Source: Eucommia ulmoides
Taxonomy: Eukaryota > Streptophyta > Magnoliopsida > Garryales > Eucommiaceae
Reading direction: 5' to 3'
Assembly (NCBI GenBank): GCA_016647705.1
Contig: CM028328.1
Location: forward strand, 4,613,311-4,677,310
Length of the DNA stretch: 64,000 bases
The first letter of the stretch is position 1. Each line of letters begins with the position of its first letter. Below, piece by piece: positions 22,286 through 32,082 of this stretch. Below the pieces are notes generated by a model. It had not been told where the DNA came from, ran no database searches, and was given only the letters and a program-made list of their open reading frames with translations. Both the position numbers and the translations under genes were made by a program.

Positions 22286-22790
22286 TTTTTGCCAAAACAC
22301 CTTCTTCATCTATTTATATGAGTCTCCAATTAATTATTACCCCATGCTTATGTGTGAAAATGGGCAAAAATAATAGTAAAAAAAAAGTGGGGTCCAAATG
22401 ATGGTGCACCAAACGTCGGTGCACCAATGCAGAGAGCAAAAGCTCTCTGCCAAGGTGTGAAAATGGGTCAAAAGGTGAATAATGATCGGGACAAGTGGGA
22501 GTGTACTAAGGGATTGGGTTTTGGAAGATTTAGTTCAGGAACAAATCGGCGAATTGATAAGGTGAGGCGGTACTGTTCACCAATCACGAAATTACTGTTC
22601 ATCCATGCAAACACTATTCATCCATGCAGGCTACTGTTCATACGTGCATTCGGTTCTATGTGGTTTGTTCGTTTTTCATCAGTTTTGCTCCAATTTCACA
22701 TAGTTTTATTCCATTTTCAAAATCCTACAACAACAAATAAAATTAATTAATTTTTAATATTTTAATTTATTTAATCGATTAACAAAACTA
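21395..22790. mobile_element. Unclassified insertion between protease and RT
   Basis: About 1.4 kb of non-coding sequence with TAAGCACGAGTGTCGAACCA near its left end, a 35-base C run, and TACTGTTCATCCATGCA-like words repeated at 22570-22645. TAATCG occurs near both borders (about 21391 and 22773) and may be a target duplication, but this is uncertain. No coding capacity; probably a non-autonomous retroelement or composite of elements. Confidence 0.45.
22251..22285. repeat. Homopolymer of 35 C
   Basis: An uninterrupted run of C from 22251 to 22285 within the non-coding insertion. Runs of G/C this long are rare in plant DNA and error-prone in sequencing, so the exact length may not be reliable. 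Confidence 0.9.
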
Positions 22791-23394
22791 AGTTTAGTGG
22801 TATTAGAGTACACGAAATGTGGTGCGATCACCCTCTCCGTGGGGAACTTCATTGACTGGTGATATGGGGAACAAACCACCTTGAGAGCCGCTACTATGGG
22901 ACGACCGATGATCATATTATAAGGTGACGGTCTATCCACGATTAGAAATTTGGTCCATACAGTTGAGGTCTTTGGGTGGGCGCCGACCGTGACGAGAAGC
23001 GAGACCCATCCAGCAGCATTGACAACGTCTCTCCCAATACAGACCAGGGGACTATTGACGGATTTACGATGCTGGGGTTCACGTCCATCCTTTCGAATGC
23101 CCATTTGAAGATGATATCGGTGGAGCTACCACCGTCCACCAGGATCCTTCCCATTTTGAAGTGGTTGATGAGAGCGACTATGACGAGGGCATCGTCGTGA
23201 GGGACAGGCACACCCCTAAGGTCTGCTTCGCTAAAAGAAATGACGTTGTGCTCCACAGCGTCAATCATGCTTACTTCAAAGATGTTCTCGTCTATTTTTT
23301 GCTTGGCTTTGTGCTCATACCTTTTCTTGGAGGAAGGGGTCTCTCCTCCTAGGCTGAGTCTGCTGTGGATGACGTTGATCTCACCATCCATCAT
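22791..23394 (-). pseudogene. Retropepsin-like protease (Tat element)
   Basis: Minus-strand blocks NVISFSEADLRGVPVPHDDA, LVIVALINHFKMGRILVDGG, SSTDIIFKWAF and SPYNMIIGRPIVAALKVVCS, then YHQSMKFPTE. D-G-G-S-S in place of D-S/T-G is normal for this lineage. A frameshift near 23020 divides it. Confidence 0.85.
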
Positions 23395-23410
23395 CTGTTC
23401 TTCACCGCGC

Positions 23411-25236
23411 CTATCTCCTTCCTGTTAGGGAGGGAGTGACTTCTATTCCTCCTTCTTTTTCGACCTCTATGTTCTTCACGGGGATCATTGTCTTCAGTTC
23501 TGGGAGCCTAGTCGTCCCTTCGAATGTAGTAGCCAAGATACCCCTACTGATGAAGGCCTCGATTTTTTCCCGGAGTCGAAAACAATTCTCAGCGGAATGT
23601 CCCCAGTCCTGGTGGAATTCACAATATTTATCCATCGACCTCCCTATTAACTTTCCGCTGGGGGTAGGAGGAGGGGGAAAGAAGTCCTCCCCGAAATTTT
23701 CGGCAAAGATGGTGGCTACCGAGACCATGAGTGGTGTAAAGTTTTATTGGCGGTGCTCCGGGGGTGGGAATGGTTTCCTATCCTCGAGTAATGGGCCCAA
23801 TCTCCCATCCGCTTGCAGTCTCTTGGATCTCTGATTCCTGCTCGGTCCTTCGTCATCCTTACCCTTTTTCTTCTGACCTCCCTCACGATCTTTTCGGGCG
23901 GCTTCCCTTGCGTCGGCATTATAGAACCTCGTGCCCCTCTCCAGATCAGCGTCCAAACTCAAGGTCGGGTTAGAGTAGAGGTCGTATGTGATCTATCAGT
24001 GCTTCAGGCCATCGATGAATGCGTTCATCGCGACCACGTCGCTGAGCTCGCAACTAATGACTTCTTTGTAGAACCTCTCAACATAATTGCCCAGGGATTT
24101 GTCAAGCAATTGTTGGAGCATGAGGATGTACCCCATGGTCTTCGGCCTGCGTCATGATTGCCTAAATCGTGAGAGGAAGAGCTGCTCGAGCTCATAAAAG
24201 TTGGAGATGGATGCTAGAGCCAAAGTCTTAAACTACGCACCGGCAGCCCCCGTAAGTGTGAGGGGAAAAGCTTTGCACCTCATCGCCACTGAGGTTAAGT
24301 GCAGGTCCATGTAAGACCTGAAGATGTACAAGTGATCTGTCAGATCGGTAATCCTGTCGTAGAGGATTATTTTGGGGGTGGGTGTATCGCGCGGGCAGAG
24401 GTTCTTCTAATATTTAATTGATGAAGGGAGACCTTACCTTAGAAGGAAGCTCAGCTGGGCCTCTCGTTCCTTGGATCTGATGTAAGGCCGTCTCCATGTC
24501 AGCTAGACACCTTTTCACCACTACCTCGACCCTTGGAGGGACTCGAGGCTGGCTGAAAGTGGTACGGGGAGCTTGTTGCCTTAGTGGGGAATGTAAGTCC
24601 ATATCTCGAATGTATCAGGGACGATGGTTGGACTATATGGTATGGCTGTGAGCTCAGCCCGGAGGCGACTCAATACGATCGTCTCTCATATGTCTCGGTG
24701 GATGTGGCGATGGAGATCCCGAGGCCTCAGGAGGTGCTAAATCAATCTTCCTTCGACCACCATTATGGGCTCGAGGCCTCGGGACGTGCTCCCTGGAATG
24801 GATGATGCGCTCTTCAATTCCGATTGCTTGCTTCTCCCAACCTGCGACCTGGATTGTGGGGAGACCCATTGGAAGGGTCGGCGATAGGCGGGCCAAGATA
24901 ATTTGGAGGAAGGTTTGGAACTCGCTTAGCTGGTGTTCCAAGATATCGACATGGGCGGCCGCCTCAGGGGCCCCGATAGTCTGCCCAACAAACGACCCAG
25001 TGGCTAAGATAGGACATGCCTAGCCGGTGGGCTAAGTCGGCGGGTTGGTGGAGATGCTCCACTGGTGGGGCCGGGGGATCCAGCCTAGGACCCTTCGATA
25101 TGTCTTGTATGGATAGGGGGTGGATTATTGTTCACGGCGAACGCTTGGTCGGCTTGGTAATTTTTTTTTCTAGACCTTGTGATCATCAAGTCTTAGCCTC
25201 GTGGGGAGCTGACAATCAGGGGAGGCTTTCAGTGCG
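23411..25236 (-). pseudogene. gag of the Tat element (broken)
   Basis: Several minus-strand pieces. The N-terminal Pro/Arg-rich part (24414-25020) has GRRKIDLAPPEASGSPSPHP and VVKRCLADMETALHQI. The middle (about 23960-24400) is the gag core with multiple breaks. The C-terminal part has a degenerate zinc-knuckle-like motif YCEFHQDWGHSAENCFRLRE, typical of Tat gag, followed by KIEAFISRG. Frameshifts and stops throughout. The start region lies next to the primer site at 25237. Confidence 0.75.
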
Positions 25237-25254
25237 TTCCCACAGACGGCGCCA
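25237..25254 (-). promoter_or_regulatory. Primer binding site (tRNA-Arg type)
   Basis: The minus strand reads TGGCGCCGTCTGTGGGAA three bases after the LTR end. This is the classic primer site of Tat/Ogre-type elements and proves the minus orientation of the whole element. Confidence 0.9.
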
Positions 25255-25257
25255 AAA

Positions 25258-26007
25258 TGTTGATGTCTAAAAGTGGTAAGCGACCAACAATATAGTTCAG
25301 AAAGACAGTGTGCTTACAAAATTGTTGATGACGTGATTGACTAGTGAATTTGGAAGTTCTGACGACCTCAAGGTAATCGCAATCCGACCTGAAATCCACG
25401 ACTCGATCTAAGATCCTATTCAGACTCCGAGATGAATATTTCTCTGGACTCTGTCTCGATCTCCAAGCTGAGCTCCACTCCTTTACTCCGAGCACCTACA
25501 CACAGAGTCACCGGGGTTGTGCCCGGTAAAGTCCCTCCGGTGTAAGAGTAAGTATTCGGGGGAGAAGGGTTAAGAAATGCTCCAGTGTCAATAGAGAAGA
25601 CATACTATTGGGCATTGGATGCCACAGGTATTTATAGGCGTTGGACTCGGTTAGCGCCGCAAGATTTATGGTGCTAAGCTCGGTTTAATTAATCTAATCC
25701 GTTGGGCAGCCAATGAGCAAATAGATTAGTACTTTGATCATCTGGGTTGGATTTTTGGGCCTACCTGTAAAGGCCCATGGGCCGGAACCTCAAGACGGCC
25801 CGGAGAGGCCCCGAGTACGGAGATGACGAGCGGAGAGTGCTCGAGTTCATCAGCTCGGCCCGGAGTTTACCGGCTCGGTCGGACTTCTTCAACTCAGCAG
25901 AGTGATTCTTAGTTTGACTCGGAAGGAATCTTGGCTCCCAACCCGGCCATTTTTTTATACTTGGAGTGATATCCTCCGCGTGGCGTATGTGATGAAATTC
26001 CCCTACA
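25258..26007 (-). repeat. 5' LTR of the Tat element
   Basis: 750 bp, plus-strand ends TGTTGATGTC and CCCCTACA. Aligns with 6917-7652 along its whole length. Confidence 0.9.
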
Positions 26008-26118
26008 TAAAAAACAATTGATATCTCATTTTAAAGATAATGAAACAAAGATTATTTCTGTATAATTTGACGACGAAAACAGTGAATATATTTGGAACAA
26101 ATATCAGATAATTTATAG

Positions 26119-26355
26119 GATTAATAGTATTTTAGCCCCCTGTGATTTGGTTAATTTTCACTTTACCCCCCTGTGATTTGAAAATCGCCACTTATCCCTT
26201 GTGGTAAGATATTTGTTGCACTTATCCCCCTGTATTGGGAGGTAAGTGATTTGAAAATCTAATCATAGGAGGAGTAAGTGACGATTTTCAAACTATAAAG
26301 GATTAAGTGCAAATCGATCATACCATAAGGAATAAAATTTAATTAACTCTAATTT
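26119..26355. mobile_element. MITE-like stem-loop element
   Basis: The left arm (TTAATAGTATTTTAGCCCCC, continuing through TGTGATTTGG) and the complement of the right arm (TTAATTAAATTTTATTCCTT, continuing through ATGGTATGATCG) are degenerate inverted repeats of about 45 bp around a T/C-rich centre. It lies 0.6 kb upstream of the gene at 26928. Superfamily not determined. Confidence 0.5.
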
Positions 26356-26833
26356 ATAAGTATTTTTTTTTAAACACAATTGGTAACCGCTCCACGGTAT
26401 TAATATAAACAAAAAACATTAATTGATCAACAATGAAAAATAACGACACTTTAAAAGAATCGTTGGGTACGTTGAAAAAAATATTGAAAAAGCTTTGAAT
26501 TCATTTGGTAGTTTTGATAAGGAAGGTTTTGGATGAACGCTATTTTTTTATAATTTAATTTAGAGGACTATACAATGGAAGTGTGACCGTCACTGTCACT
26601 GTCGTTCATACTAATCATGCTGTGACGCTAGCAAAATGAGAGCCCGCCTTCTCTGATTTCTCTGCACTCAACCGAACTGGCGTTGCAAATTGTCCAATCA
26701 CTTACTCAAGCTATTTGCCGATTAAATTGGCCAAAGCATGCCAAAAGCAACATTGTTCTTCAATCCATTCAAGAAATCCGAATCGATAACTGTGAAAACA
26801 GTTCCGATTTTCTCGAATTTCATAGCACACACC

Positions 26834-26846
26834 GAAAACCCTAGGT
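26834..26846 (+). promoter_or_regulatory. Telo-box-like motif in the 5' region of the phosphatase gene
   Basis: AAAACCCTAGG lies about 85 bases before the start codon. AAACCCTA (telo-box) elements are common in 5' regions of plant housekeeping genes. The functional role is inferred. Confidence 0.4.
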
Positions 26847-26927
26847 TCCGTTTTCAATCCGCGAATTTGTGGCTTTTCGTCGTCGTTCAGCCGTAGCTCG
26901 GAGAGGGAGAAATCGAATTTTGTTCGT

Positions 26928-29083
26928 ATGGAGGATGATAAGTACTCCGATGAATTGGATGTGGCCGTTAGAGTGGTACACTTGGCGTGTTCTCTTTGCC
27001 GGAGAGTGCAAAAACGGTTGCTCTCTTCCCGCAGCGATGAAGTCCGGTCCAAGGCCGATGATTCTCCCGTTACCGTTGCAGGTATTCAATTTCTGTGTGT
27101 GTGTGTGTGTGTGCATATTACATTTTGATATATGATGTTAGATGTGTTTAGTCATTTGTCGTCACATTGTATGGAGGTAATCTGGAAATTGTGGAAGATT
27201 GTACTCGAAACTTGCGCATTTTGCCTAATTAAGAATTGGTTGGCCTGCCAATGGCCATAAGAATCATTTTGCATTTTTGATGTAGCATCAATGAGTGGAA
27301 TCAATATGTTGTGATTTGCTGTTTTTAGCTAAAATTTCCATTTCAAGAATTAAACATCTGAGTTTTTCTCTCTCTTCATTAATGGTTTACACATGACATT
27401 GCCTCTGCACTTGTGTTAATCCCTATGCATTGACAGACTGGAGCGTTCAAGCTGCTGTGAGCTGGGTACTTTCGGACTCCTTTGGTACCCAAAATGTCTC
27501 CATTGTTGCTGAAGAAGATGTTCAATCTCTCTCTAAGACCGAATCTTCTGGTCTATTGGAGATGGTGGTTAGCACCGTGAATGAATGCTTGGCCGAAGCA
27601 CCCAGATTTGGCCTCAAAAGTCCTCCCAAATCCCTTGAAGTTTCCCAAGTTCTTGAAGCCATTAGCCGATGCAACTCAACAGGGGGCCCCATGGGAAGGC
27701 ATTGGATACTTGATCCAGTGGATGGAACACTAGGGTTTGTTCGTGGGGATCAGTATGCCGTGGCTCTAGCCATGATTGATAATGGTAAAGTTGTTCTTGG
27801 AGTTCTTGGATGTCCAAATTACTCCATGGACAAAGAGCTTCTAAAAAATCACAAGACTAACAATGGAAGTGTGTCGAATTTGTCATTGTCAACTCCTGAT
27901 TTGTGGGAAAAGGGATGTGTATTGTATGCGAGGAGAGGTAGAGGTGAAGCTTGGATGCAGCCATTGATTCATGGTGATAGGAAACTTGAGTGGCCTAATT
28001 TTGCAAAACGGGTCCGGGTTTCTTCAGTTGATGATCCAGCATTGGCTACACGCTGTGAACCGGTGGAAAAGGCTAATTCAAACCACTCTTTCACGGATGG
28101 CGTCGCCTATAATGTTGGGCTTAGGTGCGTATAATCTCCATGCCTTGCAAATTTAACCTCAAGTGGCGAATGTTAGGATGTTAAGGTTAACACTTTTGAA
28201 GTGTTTCATAAATGCTCATTTGGTAGGAAGGATGAAAAATTGGAAGGAAGATAACATGTTTGAAATTTGATTGCTTGCCTTGTTTGGTACAAAGGATGGA
28301 AAGTGGGAGTGAAAATTTTAACTATTATTTAATTTGGGAGCAATTGCTGAATTCGTTAAGAATATGAGAAATGAAAAAAATGTTGATTCCTATTCACTCC
28401 CACAAAACTATTCTCACTCACACCCCCCAGCCGCCACCACCCTATTGGCCACCACCACAACACTACCACCATACATTTAAAGGAAAAAAGGAACAAATTT
28501 TTCTATGAAACGTGTTTTTTGTTTTTGTTCTCATAAATTAAAAAAAAAAACAATTTCAGGACAATGGTCATTACCAAACATGTTTCTATTCCGGAATACT
28601 CTAGAATGGAAATAAAAATCCCATCCCAATTTATTGGAAGTAGAAACAGAAAAGCAAAAATCCTAACCAAATGCGACCTAAGAAAACAGTCTTCTGTCTC
28701 AAGTGAAAAAGAAAAAGAAAAAAGAGAGGAATGTATGAAAGTAATTAACAAGAAGGAAATGCTTTCTCTCTAATGGCAGAAAACAGCCGATGCTTGTCTA
28801 TAGCATGGTGAAATATGCAGCCGTGGCTCGTGGAGATGCTGAAATATTTATGAAGTTTGCAAGAGCAGGTTACAAGGAGAAGATATGGGATCATGCTGCC
28901 GGTGTTCTCATTGTGGAAGAAGCTGGTGGAGTGGTCACTGATGCTGGTGGGCGTCCATTAGATTTCTCGAGAGGAATGTTTCTAGAAGGTCTTGATCGGG
29001 GCATTATTGCTTGCTCAAGCATCAAACTCCATGAAAGAATCATCGGGGCTGTTTACGCCAGTTGGGACTCCTCAAATCTATGA
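26928..29083 (+). CDS. HAL2/AHL-like 3'(2'),5'-bisphosphate nucleotidase
   Basis: Three exons: 26928-27081, 27437-28124 and 28780-29083. All introns are GT-AG, and the phase fits at both junctions (GAC for Asp52, AGA for Arg281), giving 381 codons. Motifs of the inositol-monophosphatase superfamily are all present: KADDSPVT (42-49), VAEEDV (75-80), WILDPVDGTLGF (141-152) and WDHAAG (317-322), which form the Mg-binding phosphatase site. The family removes the 3' phosphate from PAP (and PAPS), a by-product of sulfation. The sequence looks closer to Arabidopsis AHL than to SAL1, which is my recollection and not a computed match. There is no obvious transit peptide. The first ATG in this frame was chosen and begins MEDDKYSDELDVAVRVVHLA. 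A MITE occupies most of intron 2. This is the only clearly functional protein gene of host type in the window. Confidence 0.93.
28212..28678. mobile_element. PIF/Tourist-like element in intron 2
   Basis: TAA occurs at both borders (28209-28211 and 28679-28681). Ends are ATGCTCATTTGGTAGGA and, on the complement, GGTCGCATTTGGTTAGGA. A 3-bp TWA target and a TTTGGT end fit PIF/Harbinger MITEs. Its inner part resembles 30290-30480. It lies wholly within intron 2 of the phosphatase gene. Confidence 0.65.
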
Positions 29084-29153
29084 TTTGATTTTTGATGATA
29101 GGTTTTGACGAATCTGTTGTTGGCGATGCTGTGTCAAAACCTTCAGTAGGTAA

Positions 29154-29495
29154 GGCCGCTTTGGTTAGTGTTTCTGTTCCTCTGTTTCTTTAAGTATTCC
29201 CAGAGAACTCCGAAAAAAGACAGCAGAAAAACAGAAACAAAAAAATATATTTTTCGTTCTGATACTCGAGAACAAAAATGCCTAAACTTTTTTGGTCTTT
29301 TTTTAAAATGGGTTCATAGGATTGTGTTGTTCCCATAGAGGAGCCCAAGATGGCCTTTGTTTTGTGTTTCTGTTCCCAGAAAACTCGGAATAGAGGCTTT
29401 GAATACAAACAGAAATTTGGGAACAATTTCTGTTATGTTTTAAATAATTTGTTCTAAAAATCTGGGAGCATAACAAAAACACTAAACAAACTGTC
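29154..29495. mobile_element. MITE-like element downstream of the phosphatase gene
   Basis: Ends GCTTTGGTTAGTGTTTCTGT and, on the complement, AGTTTGTTTAGTGTTTTTGT form imperfect inverted repeats. The element lies about 70 bases after the stop codon, so it may be in the 3' UTR. No clean target duplication. Confidence 0.5.
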
Positions 29496-30483
29496 GCTTA
29501 GTTGTGGTGCTGTCTATAACACAGTCTTAGTGCATCCTTTCAGTGAGAGTTTGAGATTCTAAATAGGTTCATAGGATATTATTGTTTTCATAAATGAGCC
29601 TAAGGTGGCGTCTGTTTTCTCCTTCTATTCCCCGAAAACTAGGAACAGAAATGGAAATCTGTGAACAAATTTTCAGAAATTTGTTCTAAAAACCTGGGAG
29701 TAAAACAAAGACGATGTCTTTCTGGTCTCATATTCAAGTTTCATAATTTTGGGAACAGAAATAGAATTTGGGTACATACATAATATCCTTTCAGTGACTA
29801 TTTGGCACTCTAAACTGCGGTTTAATTTTTTTTTCTTTTTTTATTTTTTTTTTAAATTAAGCAGCGGTAGGAAGAGGAATTTACTGCAAAGGCTTCGGAT
29901 TGCAGTGATAAACGTTTCGTCGAGCTGATCTTTTCATAATAAATTTTGATGTGCCATTTGAGATTTGGGGCCTTTATATTTTATCCCCTGTCAGAACAGA
30001 ACATCCTTTGTTAATAATAAGTGTTCTTGTTCCTTAGTTCTTCTCCAAGTGTCCTGATTTTTTACTTCATGCATATGAAGTTTCTGCGTAGTTATAGTTC
30101 CTACTTCCACGAGTAAATGCATGTCATTGTGAATTTGTGAATGGGAAAGGGAAAATTGGTTATTGTTTCCATTTCCGGATTTTTGTTCCCGCTCGTAAAA
30201 CTTTGGAATTAATGTGCAGAAACGCCTTTGGTAAACATGCTCTTGTTTCTAAAATTTTGGGAGAATTTATTGAATTTCTTAAGAATTTCAGGAATAAAAA
30301 AATGTTGATTCTTGTTTATTTTCACAAAATTATTCTTACCATCACATCGCCAGCCACCATCACCTCGTCGGACATCATATATTTAAAAAATAAAAGAAAT
30401 TAACAAATCTTGCAACCAAACTTATTTCTTATTTTTGTTCTCATAAATTAAAAGAATCAGTGATAGTTACTAAAAATGTTTCT
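29496..30483. other. AT-rich repeat-derived region, no gene seen
   Basis: Contains partial copies of the MITE family at 29160 (around 29600-29780) and, from about 30200, sequence resembling the intron-2 element. No coding sequence supported. Confidence 0.4.
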
Positions 30484-31294
30484 AGGACTGTGCACGGGTC
30501 TTAACCCACTAGTATGGTTTTAACCCTCCACCCGACCTGACCTTGTCGGGTGGAAAAAACTGTGACCCGCCGGCCAACCATTGGACAGCAAAATTCGATC
30601 ATTCTCGGGTTCGATGGGTGTCGGGCGGTTACGGGTGTCGGGTTTGAAGGTCGGGTGCTCAGGTTGAGGATCGGGTTTGGGCTAATCAATTCTCTAATCA
30701 ATACAGAAATCAAACGAAAACCCTAATCAAAACATAAATTAAAATCGAAGATAAAAACCTTTACTGCTAAACATTAACCTCAAAGAACAAATCGAACTCA
30801 CCATCGGTCCATGATTGTCGCCGTTGTTTCCGTCTCTCATCGTCACAGACGAAACAGAAACAAAAGCATCGTCATCGATTGTCTCTGTCGTTCCCGTTTC
30901 CGTCTCTCACCATCAGTCCATAAGTTTTTCGAAAAGCGAAATGAAATGAAAAAGAAAGGAAATCGAGATGAAGAGGAGAGGAAATGAACGGCCAAATCAA
31001 GACGAAACGAAGAAGGAAATGATCGTCCATTGGATTTGAAGCAGCCGCTCCTATGAAAACAAGAAACCCTAAAACGTGAGGTAGAGCCGTAGAGCCTATT
31101 TATTACGTTGGTTCCCTTCGGGTCGGGTGTATTGCGAGTAATGGAAAACGAATCCGACCACCGACCGTGGGCTTATAGTTTTCGGATTGGGTGTTACCCG
31201 ATCTGAACAAAAAGGATCAAAGGCCCGAAAATTTCGGGTTGGGCCCGGTCGGTTTGTTCAGGCGGGCTGGCCCATCGGTTATTTGCACAGCCCT
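30484..31294. mobile_element. Non-autonomous DNA transposon, hAT-like ends
   Basis: Ends AGGACTGTGCACGG and, on the complement, AGGGCTGTGCAAAT, flanked by AAATGTTTCT on both sides (30474-30483 and 31295-31304). Inside are GTCGGG and CCCGACC words in opposite orientation near the ends, a common layout in plant hAT derivatives. A 10-bp duplication is longer than the usual 8 for hAT; two bases may be chance. It interrupts an older repeat that resumes at 31295. Confidence 0.7.
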
Positions 31295-31399
31295 AAATGT
31301 TTCTATTCCTGGAATCTTCAAAATAAAAACAAAATTTGCATCCTAGTTTATTAAAAGAATAAACAAAAATACTAAGCAAACAACAACTAAGTTTTACTT

Positions 31400-31695
31400 T
31401 TTAGGCGAGTGTCACTTTAGTTTTTATAATAAAACAACTAACTTTTTGTTCCACTTAAATAGGGTCAATTATATAAATCTGCCATAATGAACAATCAAAG
31501 GTAATCTCATCAGTCTGGTTCAATGTCATCAAATTAATTTTAGTAGTCTCGTCTTAAGTCTTCTTAGGCTTAGCACTCGCACTAATAATACAACAACTAA
31601 GCATTTGTCCTACTTAAGTAGTGTTGGCTATATGAATCTGTTTACACCATAATGAACAATCAATGGCTATCTCCTCAGTCTGGTTCAGTGTCATC
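31400..31695 (-). pseudogene. LINE 3' region, left part
   Basis: Two tandem, similar stretches contain ATGAACAATCAA, CAGTCTGGTTCA and CTTCTTAGGCTTAGCACTCGC. They match the part at 36352-36410 and are the C-terminal end of a non-LTR reverse transcriptase gene on the minus strand. The hAT element at 31696 splits the remnant. Confidence 0.5.
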
Positions 31696-32082
31696 CAAGG
31701 TTTTAAATCGCGGTATCGGGTTACGTAACGGTAACGGTCGCGGTGTAACGGTATCGGGAGTATCGGCCTGTCCGTAACGGGAATCGGCCGTAACGGTCGT
31801 GAATTTTTTAAAATCACCAGAACATCCCCAAAAACTCAATAAGAATAATTGTTTCACTCATTTAACCTTTAATAAACACATTATAATAGATCTTATGACA
31901 TTTTAAGGTTATATACAACACAATAAAGACATAAAAAATACGAAAAATCATCGTACTTAACAATCTTGAAAAAATAAGATGATGCACACAATACTTAATA
32001 AAAATATATTACACAAATATAATAAAAGAGTAAATTGTACTTGTATATCATATTACAAAAACAATACACTCGTATAAAATTA

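Larger units (their letters stand above)
6917..26007 (-). mobile_element. Tat-lineage Ty3/gypsy retrotransposon with nested insertions
   Basis: Two related LTRs (6917-7652 and 25258-26007) flank an internal region read on the minus strand: primer site (25237-25254), gag, protease, RT, RNase H, second RNase H-like domain, integrase, then a long 3' region with an antisense ORF and a tandem array. An extra RNase H, a tRNA-Arg-type primer site, a large size and a 3' region with antisense ORF and satellites are known features of the plant Tat/Ogre/Retand group. Insertions at about 16868-18190, 21395-22790 and 12277-14982 are nested inside. Stops and frameshifts are scattered through all genes. I could not find a matching 5-bp target duplication; flanks are AAAAT and TAAAA. 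Confidence 0.88.

Noticed and set aside
6912..26012. Target duplication for the large Tat element
   Set aside because: Flanking pentamers AAAAT and TAAAA are both A-rich but not identical, so I do not claim a duplication.
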